A stretch of DNA of 5,190 bases from Paracoccaceae bacterium (GTDB taxonomy: Bacteria > Pseudomonadota > Alphaproteobacteria > Rhodobacterales > Rhodobacteraceae): NCBI GenBank assembly GCA_024742655.1, contig JANSYB010000224.1, forward strand, positions 1 through 5,190, written 5' to 3'. Numbering within the stretch: the stretch's first letter is position 1; each line of letters starts with the position of its first letter. A program made the position numbers and the translations under genes. Shown here in pieces: positions 1 through 4,358 of this stretch. Below the pieces are notes generated by a model. The model ran no database searches. It was not told the DNA's origin and worked only from the letters and a program-made list of their open reading frames with translations.

Positions 1-7
1 CTTTCTA

Positions 8-38
8 CGCAGTTTGCGACAGGTCGGATCAAACTGCG
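8..38. repeat. 9-bp inverted repeat downstream of the GFA gene
   Basis: CGCAGTTTG at 8-16 is matched perfectly by CAAACTGCG at 30-38, with a 13-base loop. It begins 14 bases beyond the GFA gene stop on the minus strand, so it would form a hairpin at the end of that transcript. No T-run follows it on either strand, so it is not a canonical intrinsic terminator. It could instead be an operator or transcript-end stabiliser for a gene to the left of the window. Only the symmetry is seen; a function is inferred. Confidence 0.45.
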
Positions 39-52
39 CCCGCAACCGCCGC

Positions 53-428
53 TCAGCGACAGCGATCACGCTCAAAACGCCGAAAGCCCGGGAAAGACGG
101 CAGCCACGCCTCTCGGCGGACGGTCCAAAGCTCATAGGTCGGGCGCAACCGATCGGGGGCATCGAGCGCGCCGAGATGGACCTCGATCTCATCTGCGCTG
201 CGCGAGAAAACCGAAGACCCGCATTCAGGACAAAAGGCACGACCATCGTAGGACCGGGTTTCGCCGGTGACCGTCACCGCGTCCTGCGGAAAGACGGCCG
301 AGGCATGAAACAGCGCGCCGTGATGTTTGCGACAATCCATGCAATGGCACAGCCCCACGCGACAGGGCGAACCGGCAGCGGCGATCCGCACCTTTCCGCA
401 CAGGCACCCCCCCCGTATAGCGTTCCAA
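53..428 (-). pseudogene. GFA/CENP-V family zinc protein, frameshifted at a G8 tract
   Basis: The family includes glutathione-dependent formaldehyde-activating enzyme and many uncharacterised relatives. They are small cytoplasmic proteins with one structural and one catalytic zinc site; the substrate here is unknown. A TTG at 428-426 follows GGAGGA with a 5-base spacer and begins M-E-R-Y-T-G-G, but after the G8 run (plus-strand C8 at 407-414) this frame runs into unrelated sequence and stops at 225. Removing one G joins it to the frame that ends at 53, giving an intact protein of about 124 residues, normal for the family. In that reconstruction CxC at 8/10 and CxxC at 66/69 would be the structural site, and CxCxxC at 27/29/32 (C-H-C-M-D-C) the catalytic one. 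The GTG at 391 would open the long frame but lose the first CxC, so it is a poor start. The cause may be a real mutation, homopolymer slippage or a sequencing error. Family assignment is firm; active or broken status is open. Confidence 0.8.
407..414 (-). repeat. G8 homopolymer tract inside the GFA coding region
   Basis: Eight consecutive G on the minus strand (C on plus) lie within codons 5-8 of the GFA gene. Seven G would keep the TTG start in frame with the rest of the protein, and eight do not. Runs of this length are prone to polymerase slippage, so the tract could switch the gene on and off, or simply be miscounted in the assembly. Confidence 0.85.
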
Positions 429-433
429 CGTGT

Positions 434-439
434 TCCTCC
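434..439 (-). promoter_or_regulatory. Ribosome binding site of the GFA gene
   Basis: GGAGGA on the minus strand ends 5 bases before the TTG at 428. This strong site fixes the translation start upstream of the G8 tract. It shows that the conserved first zinc pair (CxC) belongs to the protein, and so that the present sequence is frameshifted. Confidence 0.75.
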
Positions 440-469
440 GATCTGGCTGTCCCCCAGGGATCGGGGCCA

Positions 470-490
470 AGAAAATTCTGCGAATTTTCT
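470..490. repeat. Second AT-rich perfect hairpin behind metZ
   Basis: AGAAAATTC at 470-478 and GAATTTTCT at 482-490 form a 9-bp perfect stem with a 3-base loop. It lies three bases from the hairpin at 494-518 and shares the AGAAAAT/ATTTTCT motif with it, so the two look like one composite element or a duplicated half-site. It stands out from the GC-rich surroundings. Confidence 0.6.
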
Positions 491-493
491 ACT

Positions 494-518
494 GCATTTT
501 CTTCGAAGAAGAAAATGC
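494..518 (-). terminator. Perfect 11-bp hairpin after metZ, probable transcript end
   Basis: GCATTTTCTTC at 494-504 pairs fully with GAAGAAAATGC at 508-518 around a 3-base loop, beginning 11 bases past the metZ stop (TGA at 532-530). Position and stem length suggest a transcription terminator or 3'-end protecting structure for metZ. It lacks the classical GC stem followed by a T-run, so the terminator label is an inference. It could equally be a dispersed repeat of this genome. The GFA gene then starts about 65 bases further on and is probably transcribed separately or by read-through. Confidence 0.5.
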
Positions 519-529
519 GCCCCGCGTCC

Positions 530-1711
530 TCAGGCCGCCGCGAGCGCCTGCAGCACGTCGGCGACCAGGTCCTCCGGGGCCTCGATCCCCACCGACAACC
601 GCACCAGCCCCGGCGTGATGCCAAGCGCGGCCTTCTGCTCGTCGGGCAGGCGTTGATGCGTGGTGGTGGCCGGGTGGGTGGCGATCGACTTGGCATCGCC
701 CAGGTTGTTCGAGATCAGCACGATCTTCAGCGCATTGAGGAAGCGAAACGCAGCCCTCTGCCCGTCCGCGAGATCGAGCGCGATCACCGTGCCGCCCTGC
801 CCCATCAGGCGCTTGACCAGCGCGTTCTGCGCGTGGCTGTCATGGCCGGGATAGATCACCCGGACCAGCTTGGGATGTGCCTGCAATGCCTCTGCCAGCG
901 CCAGCGCGCCTGACGCCTGCGCGCGCACGCGCAGGTCGATCGTCTCGAGCCCCTTCAGCATCACCCAGGCGGTGAAGGGCGACATCGAGCCGCCGGTATG
1001 CTTCATGTAGGGCTCCACCGTCTTGCGGATGAACGCGCGCGTGCCCAGGATCACGCCACCCAGCGTGCGCCCCTGACCGTCGATATGCTTGGTGGCCGAA
1101 TAGACAACCACGTCGGCGCCCTGCGCGATGGCATCCGAAAAGACCGGCGTGGCGAACACGTTGTCCACGATCACCGTGGCCCCCACCGCGTGGGCGATCT
1201 CCGCGACGGCGGACAGGTCGATCACCTCCAGCGTGGGATTGGCGATGGTCTCGAAGAACACCGCTTTCGTGTCCGCCCGCACCGCCGCGCGCCACTGATC
1301 GAGATCGGTGCCGTCGACGAAGCTTACCTCCACGCCGTAGCGCGTCAGCACCTCCTCCAGCACGTAAAGGCACGACCCGAACAGCGCCCGCGCCGCCACC
1401 ACGTGATCGCCCGCGCGCAGCATCGACATCAGCGCGCCCGACACCGCCGCCATGCCGCTGGCCGTGGCAAAGGCATCCTCGGCCCCCTCCAGTGCCGCGA
1501 TGCGCTCCTCGAACATCGCGACGGTCGGGTTGCCGTAGCGGGCGTAGATGAACTCATCCGGGCCCGCCTCAAGGAACCGGGCCTCTGCCGCCTCCGCACT
1601 GTCATAAACGAAGCCCTGCGTGAGAAAGATCGCCTCGCTTACCTCGCCATAGCCGCTGCGGCGGGTGCCGCCATGCACCAGTTTGGTGCGCATGTTCCAG
1701 TCATTTTCCAT
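530..1711 (-). CDS. metZ: O-succinylhomoserine sulfhydrylase (PLP-dependent)
   Basis: The enzyme joins sulfide to O-succinyl-L-homoserine (or the O-acetyl ester) to give L-homocysteine, the direct-sulfhydrylation step of methionine synthesis in the cytoplasm. From the ATG at 1711 it is 393 residues, the usual size for the Cys/Met-metabolism PLP family. Visible marks are Y-A-R-Y-G-N-P-T at 56-63 (phosphate-binding Tyr and Arg of the neighbouring subunit), S-G-M at 85-88, D183 facing the pyridine nitrogen, the PLP-binding S-A-T-K at 205-208 with K208, and R371 in R-L-S-V-G for the substrate carboxylate. The start at 1711 is chosen because GGAGG lies 6 bases upstream. The in-frame ATG at 1738 sits in a terminator T-run and has no proper site. 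The SAM-II riboswitch upstream supports the methionine role. The ester preference (succinyl or acetyl) cannot be read from sequence by eye. Confidence 0.93.
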   Translation of the reverse strand: MENDWNMRTKLVHGGTRRSGYGEVSEAIFLTQGFVYDSAEAAEARFLEAGPDEFIYARYGNPTVAMFEERIAALEGAEDAFATASGMAAVSGALMSMLRAGDHVVAARALFGSCLYVLEEVLTRYGVEVSFVDGTDLDQWRAAVRADTKAVFFETIANPTLEVIDLSAVAEIAHAVGATVIVDNVFATPVFSDAIAQGADVVVYSATKHIDGQGRTLGGVILGTRAFIRKTVEPYMKHTGGSMSPFTAWVMLKGLETIDLRVRAQASGALALAEALQAHPKLVRVIYPGHDSHAQNALVKRLMGQGGTVIALDLADGQRAAFRFLNALKIVLISNNLGDAKSIATHPATTTHQRLPDEQKAALGITPGLVRLSVGIEAPEDLVADVLQALAAA

Positions 1712-1779
1712 TTTCGACCTCCGGGCGTCTGCGCCCATGAAAAAACCCCCGTCGCGGTCAAGCGAAAGGGGGCTTTCAT
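1639..1779 (-). CDS. 46-codon leader ORF between SAM-II aptamer and metZ
   Basis: An ATG at 1779-1777 stands 5 bases after GAGG (1788-1785), which is the 3' edge of the SAM-II aptamer; this is the position where the regulated gene normally starts. The frame reads M-K-A-P-F-R-L-T-A-T and continues for 46 codons. It is out of frame with metZ and overlaps its first 24 codons before stopping at 1639. The coding sequence runs through the whole intrinsic terminator (1773-1740), so a translating ribosome would prevent that hairpin from forming. The peptide itself resembles nothing I know and carries no run of Met codons. I read it as a regulatory leader whose translation matters more than its product. 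The ORF and its site are seen; expression is inferred. Confidence 0.4.
   Translation of the reverse strand: MKAPFRLTATGVFSWAQTPGGRKWKMTGTCAPNWCMAAPAAAAMAR
1718..1736 (-). promoter_or_regulatory. metZ ribosome binding site with adjoining small hairpin
   Basis: On the minus strand GGGCG (1736-1732) and CGCCC (1727-1723) form a 5-bp stem with a CAGA loop, followed immediately by GGAGG (1722-1718) and, 6 bases later, the metZ ATG. The site decides the start at 1711. The hairpin abuts the site but does not cover it, so it may keep the site exposed or insulate it from the terminator just upstream. Confidence 0.65.
1740..1773 (-). terminator. Intrinsic terminator in the metZ leader
   Basis: On the minus strand CCCCC (1772-1768) pairs with GGGGG (1750-1746). 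TCGC (1765-1762) pairs with GCGA (1755-1752) inside, leaving a 6-base loop, and a T6 run (1745-1740) follows directly. AAA before the stem can extend pairing into the T-run. It lies after the SAM-II aptamer and before the metZ ribosome binding site, so it would stop transcription ahead of metZ. This is a textbook factor-independent terminator in an attenuator position. Confidence 0.85.
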
Positions 1780-1784
1780 CCTGA

Positions 1785-1840
1785 CCTCTTTAGCGGTGTT
1801 GTTTAACGTGGCCCGCAATCCGGTAACAAATCGCCACGCC
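1785..1840 (-). promoter_or_regulatory. SAM-II riboswitch aptamer controlling metZ
   Basis: SAM-II (SAM-alpha) aptamers are short pseudoknots that bind S-adenosylmethionine and repress methionine genes in alphaproteobacteria. On the minus strand P1 is CGTGGC (1838-1833) with GCCACG (1812-1807). The loop begins GATTTG (1832-1827). Loop segments CGG (1822-1820) and TTG (1818-1816) pair with CCG (1796-1794) and CAA (1801-1799) to form the pseudoknot. The 3' part reads GCTAAAGAGG, whose GAGG is a Shine-Dalgarno. These match the class consensus as I remember it in order and spacing. When SAM is bound the GAGG should be sequestered. Unusually, the start codon it serves belongs to a leader ORF, not metZ. 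Confidence 0.88.
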
Positions 1841-1843
1841 CTC

Positions 1844-1872
1844 GCTTTAGCCGCGCCGGTGTTGCGCGTCAA
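1844..1872 (-). promoter_or_regulatory. Probable sigma-70-type promoter for metZ
   Basis: TTGACG (1872-1867) is a good -35 element, followed after 17 bases by TAAAGC (1849-1844), a weak -10. Transcription would begin about position 1838-1840, right at the 5' strand of aptamer helix P1, which is where a compact SAM-II leader should start. The -35 is convincing; the -10 is the weak part of the call. Confidence 0.5.
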
Positions 1873-1883
1873 CACTGTCACGT

Positions 1884-1894
1884 GGGTTTAACCC
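1884..1894. repeat. Short palindrome between divergent metZ and hydrolase genes
   Basis: GGGTTTAACCC is an inverted repeat of 5-bp arms around one base, 12 bases upstream of the metZ -35 element and about 70 bases ahead of the divergent hydrolase gene. It could be an operator for either gene. Symmetry is the only evidence. Confidence 0.25.
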
Positions 1895-1934
1895 AAGCTT
1901 CAAGCAGCTGTCATATGTCCCGACTACGCAGACA

Positions 1935-1950
1935 CCACAACATGTAGTGG
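1935..1950. repeat. Near-perfect 16-bp palindrome upstream of the hydrolase gene
   Basis: CCACAACATGTAGTGG reads the same on both strands except for one base pair in each half. It ends 12 bases before the hydrolase ATG and overlaps its only weak ribosome-binding match (GTGGGA). A regulator dimer or an mRNA hairpin here could limit expression. No known regulator motif is recognised. Confidence 0.3.
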
Positions 1951-1962
1951 GATAAAAGACGC

Positions 1963-2904
1963 ATGCCCCTATTGCAGATCAATGCAGGGCCCGATGGCCC
2001 CGTTGTCAACAGGACGCAGCGCCCGCTTGGTCCAACGCTGCAAAAGGCGCTGCAAACGCCCGGCCCGATCATCATCATGTTGCATGGATACAAGTTCGCC
2101 CCCGGACATCACCGTGGCTGTCCACACCGGCATATCCTGTCGCTCCGGCCCAACCCACAGTGCTGGAAGGCGCTCAGCTGGCCGCGTGCGCTTGGTTTTG
2201 GCGCAGGCAAGGCGCAGGAGGGTCTGGGGATCGCCTTCGGCTGGTCCGCCCGCGGCACGATCTGGCAGGCCTATGCGCGCGCCGCCAGCGCGGCCGGACA
2301 ACTCGCCCGCCTGATCACACAGATCCGTCGGGCCGCTCCGGGACGTGCGGTGCATCTGATGGCGCATTCCCTCGGTGCGCGGGTGGCGCTTGGCGCGATG
2401 CGGCAATTGCCCGGTGGCAGCATAGATCGCGTGATCCTGCTCAACGCGGCCGAGTATGGCGCGTATGCCCGCGACGCCCTGGAAAGCGAGGCGGGCCGCG
2501 CGGCCGAGGTCATAAATGTCACCTCACGCGAAAATGACCTGTTCGATTTCCTGCTGGAACGGCTGATCGCCCCGCCAGAGCCGGGCGACCGCACGATGGC
2601 CCATGCGATGCCACAACGGCCAAACACGCTGACCATCCAGCTCGATCACCCCGGGACCCTCGATGTTCTGACCCGGGCCGGGTTCGCCATCGCGCCGCGC
2701 ACCTTTCGGTTCTGCCACTGGTCAACCTATCTCAGGCCGGGCCTGTTCGACGTTTACCGCACGCTCCTGCGCAACCCCGAAACCTTGCCATTGGCACAGT
2801 TGCGCGCAGCCCTGCCCGAAACGCCGGAGCCGCGCTGGTCGCGTGTTCTGCCGGTACCGGATCTGCGCCTGGCGCTGCCAACAGGACAGCGCGCGGCCTC
2901 CTAA
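1963..2904 (+). CDS. Alpha/beta-hydrolase fold protein, substrate unknown
   Basis: A 313-residue protein without a signal peptide or membrane helix, so presumably cytoplasmic. I-I-I-M-L-H-G-Y at 36-43 is the strand and oxyanion-hole region. The nucleophile elbow is A-H-S-L-G at 134-138 with Ser136. S-R-E-N-D at 188-192 (D192 or D195) and H252 in C-H-W-S at 251-254 are in the right order to complete a Ser-Asp-His triad. An H/C-rich stretch G-H-H-R-G-C-P-H-R-H at 48-57 follows the first strand and may shape the active site. I have an impression of similar hypothetical proteins in Rhodobacterales but cannot name a family function; lipase, esterase or thioesterase activities are all possible. It is divergent from metZ. 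The ribosome site is weak (GTGGGA, 11 bases away). Its last Ser codon and TAA lie inside the terminal repeat at 2899-2909. Fold is likely, reaction unknown. Confidence 0.82.
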   Translation: MPLLQINAGPDGPVVNRTQRPLGPTLQKALQTPGPIIIMLHGYKFAPGHHRGCPHRHILSLRPNPQCWKALSWPRALGFGAGKAQEGLGIAFGWSARGTIWQAYARAASAAGQLARLITQIRRAAPGRAVHLMAHSLGARVALGAMRQLPGGSIDRVILLNAAEYGAYARDALESEAGRAAEVINVTSRENDLFDFLLERLIAPPEPGDRTMAHAMPQRPNTLTIQLDHPGTLDVLTRAGFAIAPRTFRFCHWSTYLRPGLFDVYRTLLRNPETLPLAQLRAALPETPEPRWSRVLPVPDLRLALPTGQRAAS

Positions 2905-3019
2905 AGCGTTTCGCGAAAAACCTGAATCACAGATTTTCTTGAAACGCACGCAACAGACGGGCGTTGCACGCGTTTCGCCTTTATCCGCTGTCTCAGATTG
3001 AAGGCGGCACGCTTTAGGA
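2899..3019. repeat. 121-bp palindromic intergenic element with 11-bp terminal inverted repeats
   Basis: TCCTAAAGCGT at 2899-2909 is repeated exactly inverted at 3009-3019. Inside, GCGTTTC (2906-2912), GAAACGC (2941-2947) and GCGTTTC (2970-2976) give alternative pairings. One is a 36-base hairpin at 2941-2976 with stems of 7 and 5 bp: GAAACGC and GCAAC pair with GTTGC and GCGTTTC. The other is a longer hairpin at 2906-2947. GCCTT (2977-2981) and AAGGC (3001-3005) form a third. There is no ORF, so it is a non-autonomous repeat of the MITE or REP type and may also act as a two-way terminator between converging genes. The terminal repeats provide the TCC-TAA ending of both flanking genes. I believe similar sequences recur in Rhodobacterales intergenic regions, but copy number cannot be seen here. 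Confidence 0.7.
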
Positions 3020-3643
3020 TCGGGCGCGCTCGTCCTCGGGGGGCATGACCAGCAGCACCATGAACCAGTAGAAACCATGCAGCACCAGCGCGAAGAGCGG
3101 CATCACGGTGATCCAGACCGATAGAGAACCATTGGCGATGAGCGCCTCGTTGACCGCGATCACCGCCGCCGCGGCGATCGCGTTGATACGCAGCAGCGAC
3201 ACGCGCTGATAGGTCTGGCCCAACGTGCCCTGATCGTGGGTGACACGGTCCATCACGTCCTGCTCGCGCAGAATGCCCAGCACCATGATGACCAGCACGA
3301 AGGCACAGCCCGCCGACAAAACCCGTTGCGTGAACAGCGCATTGGCCAGCACCAGTTGCACCGCGGCCAGGACCACCATCGCCACCACGGGCCAGAACAG
3401 CATCATCGCGCTGTCCGCTCTGACCCGTTTCAGCCCGGCCGCCGCGGTGGGCAGGTTGCGCCACACCGCATAGCTTTCGGCGATCACGACAACGAGGACA
3501 AAGGCCGTTTCCTCGGGCAGACCAATCCATGAAAACCCGACCCACAGGATCAGCATGATCAGGATCGGCAACAGGTTCTCGGGCCGGATCGAGGGAATGG
3601 ACGTCATGGCCAGCCACAGGCGATGAGATGCGGTGCGTATCAT
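3014..3643 (-). CDS. Six-helix membrane protein, unrecognised
   Basis: A 209-residue hydrophobic protein with about six membrane segments, near residues 23-41, 45-61, 79-100, 106-124, 149-170 and 175-199. Charged loops lie between them, including R-E-Q-D at 126-129 and a D-R-V-T-H-D-Q-G loop at 132-139. The tail P-P-E-D-E-R-A-R-S is short and polar. No catalytic or transport motif is evident and I do not recognise the family. The start is uncertain: ATG at 3643 and ATG at 3607 (M-T-S-I-P-S) are both possible and neither has a strong ribosome binding site. The 85-base gap to ispZ upstream contains no terminator I can see, so co-transcription with ispZ is possible. The final Ser-TAA comes from the repeat element at 3009-3019, so the true C-terminus may once have been different. 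Confidence 0.75.
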   Translation of the reverse strand: MIRTASHRLWLAMTSIPSIRPENLLPILIMLILWVGFSWIGLPEETAFVLVVVIAESYAVWRNLPTAAAGLKRVRADSAMMLFWPVVAMVVLAAVQLVLANALFTQRVLSAGCAFVLVIMVLGILREQDVMDRVTHDQGTLGQTYQRVSLLRINAIAAAAVIAVNEALIANGSLSVWITVMPLFALVLHGFYWFMVLLVMPPEDERARS

Positions 3644-3728
3644 GCTGCCCGGTTTAAAGGCCGAATGCGACCAAATCCGGGCGAAGCGTGGGGATTTCCG
3701 GGACGATTTCTACCAAACCGTTCCACCG

Positions 3729-4340
3729 TTAGCCGGCGCCGTCTTCTTCCTTGTCGGTGCCGTGTTCATTGAAAAGCTTGCCCTGGAACATGAAGAACAG
3801 GAAGATCGCCGCCGTCAGCCCGAATGTCTTGAAATAGACCCATGTTTCCTCGCTCATCGTGCGCCAGATCAGCTCGTTCAGAACCGCAAGCGCGAGGAAG
3901 AACAGGGTGATCCGGCGGGTCAGGATCATCCAGCCCTCGTCGGTCAGCGGCATCACCCCGTCCATCACGTATTGCAAATAGGACCGCCCCTGCAAAAGGC
4001 CGATCCCCAACGCGCCGCCGAACAGGATGTAGATGATCGTCGGCTTCATCTTGAAGAACTTGGGGTCGTTGAACCACACGCTCAGCCCGCCGAACACGAC
4101 GATCAGAACGGCGGTGACCACCTGCATTTTCGACAAATGCCCGGTCAGGCGCCACAGGAGGCCCATGCAAAGCAGAAAAATCGGGATGAACCCGGCGGTG
4201 ACCACGATGAACCCGTCATACTCGGTGCCCGCGATGGTGAACACCCGGTCCTTGAGCCACAGGTAGGCGATGAAGAACCCCAGGATGGGCCCGAATTCCA
4301 GCACGGCCTTGACCGTCGGGTTCACTTTGCGTTCGTCCAT
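3729..4340 (-). CDS. ispZ: Inner membrane protein IspZ/YciB, septation protein A
   Basis: A 203-residue polytopic inner-membrane protein of the IspZ/YciB family, linked to cell division and envelope integrity; its biochemical role is unsettled even in well-studied bacteria. Recognisable features are L-E-F-G-P-I-L-G-F-F near 14-23, G-H-L-S-K-M-Q at 67-73, and F-G-G-L-S-V-W-F-N-D-P-K-F-F-K-M-K-P at 83-100. Further on are the G-R-S-Y-L-Q-Y-V-M-D segment at 118-127 and the W-V-Y-F-K-T-F-G stretch at 167-174. About five or six helices end in an acidic tail. The ATG at 4340 is preferred because GAGG (4350-4347) precedes it by 6 bases; the in-frame ATG at 4352 has no good site. It starts 18 bases after the transporter stop, which indicates an operon with it. 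Confidence 0.9.
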   Translation of the reverse strand: MDERKVNPTVKAVLEFGPILGFFIAYLWLKDRVFTIAGTEYDGFIVVTAGFIPIFLLCMGLLWRLTGHLSKMQVVTAVLIVVFGGLSVWFNDPKFFKMKPTIIYILFGGALGIGLLQGRSYLQYVMDGVMPLTDEGWMILTRRITLFFLALAVLNELIWRTMSEETWVYFKTFGLTAAIFLFFMFQGKLFNEHGTDKEEDGAG

Positions 4341-4358
4341 GTCCTGCCTCATCCTGTT

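Noticed and set aside
389..391. GTG as the GFA gene start
   Set aside because: It would omit the conserved C-L-C-G zinc motif and lacks a ribosome site, whereas the TTG at 428 has an excellent one.
14..913. Long open frame on the plus strand opposite the GFA gene and metZ
   Set aside because: It crosses the intergenic hairpins, has an Arg/Pro-rich low-complexity translation and no family resemblance; it mirrors the GC-rich codon pattern of the minus-strand genes.
1736..1738. Upstream ATG as the metZ start
   Set aside because: It sits at the end of the terminator T-run without a Shine-Dalgarno; the ATG at 1711 has GGAGG at 6 bases and begins the conserved-looking N-terminus.
1841..1852. CGGCTAAAGCGAGG upstream of the aptamer as the tail of a second, tandem SAM-II aptamer
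   Set aside because: It resembles the aptamer 3' end, but the bases before it contain no GATTTG loop or P1 helix, and it fits the promoter -10 region.
998..1891. Plus-strand open frame of 297 codons opposite metZ and its leader
   Set aside because: It lies antisense to a clear metZ and runs through the riboswitch; the His/Arg-rich translation is typical of a shadow frame.
3673..3697. AAATCC/GGATTT inverted repeat between ispZ and the six-helix gene as a terminator
   Set aside because: The stem is only 6 bp with a 13-base loop and no T-run, so it is too weak to call.
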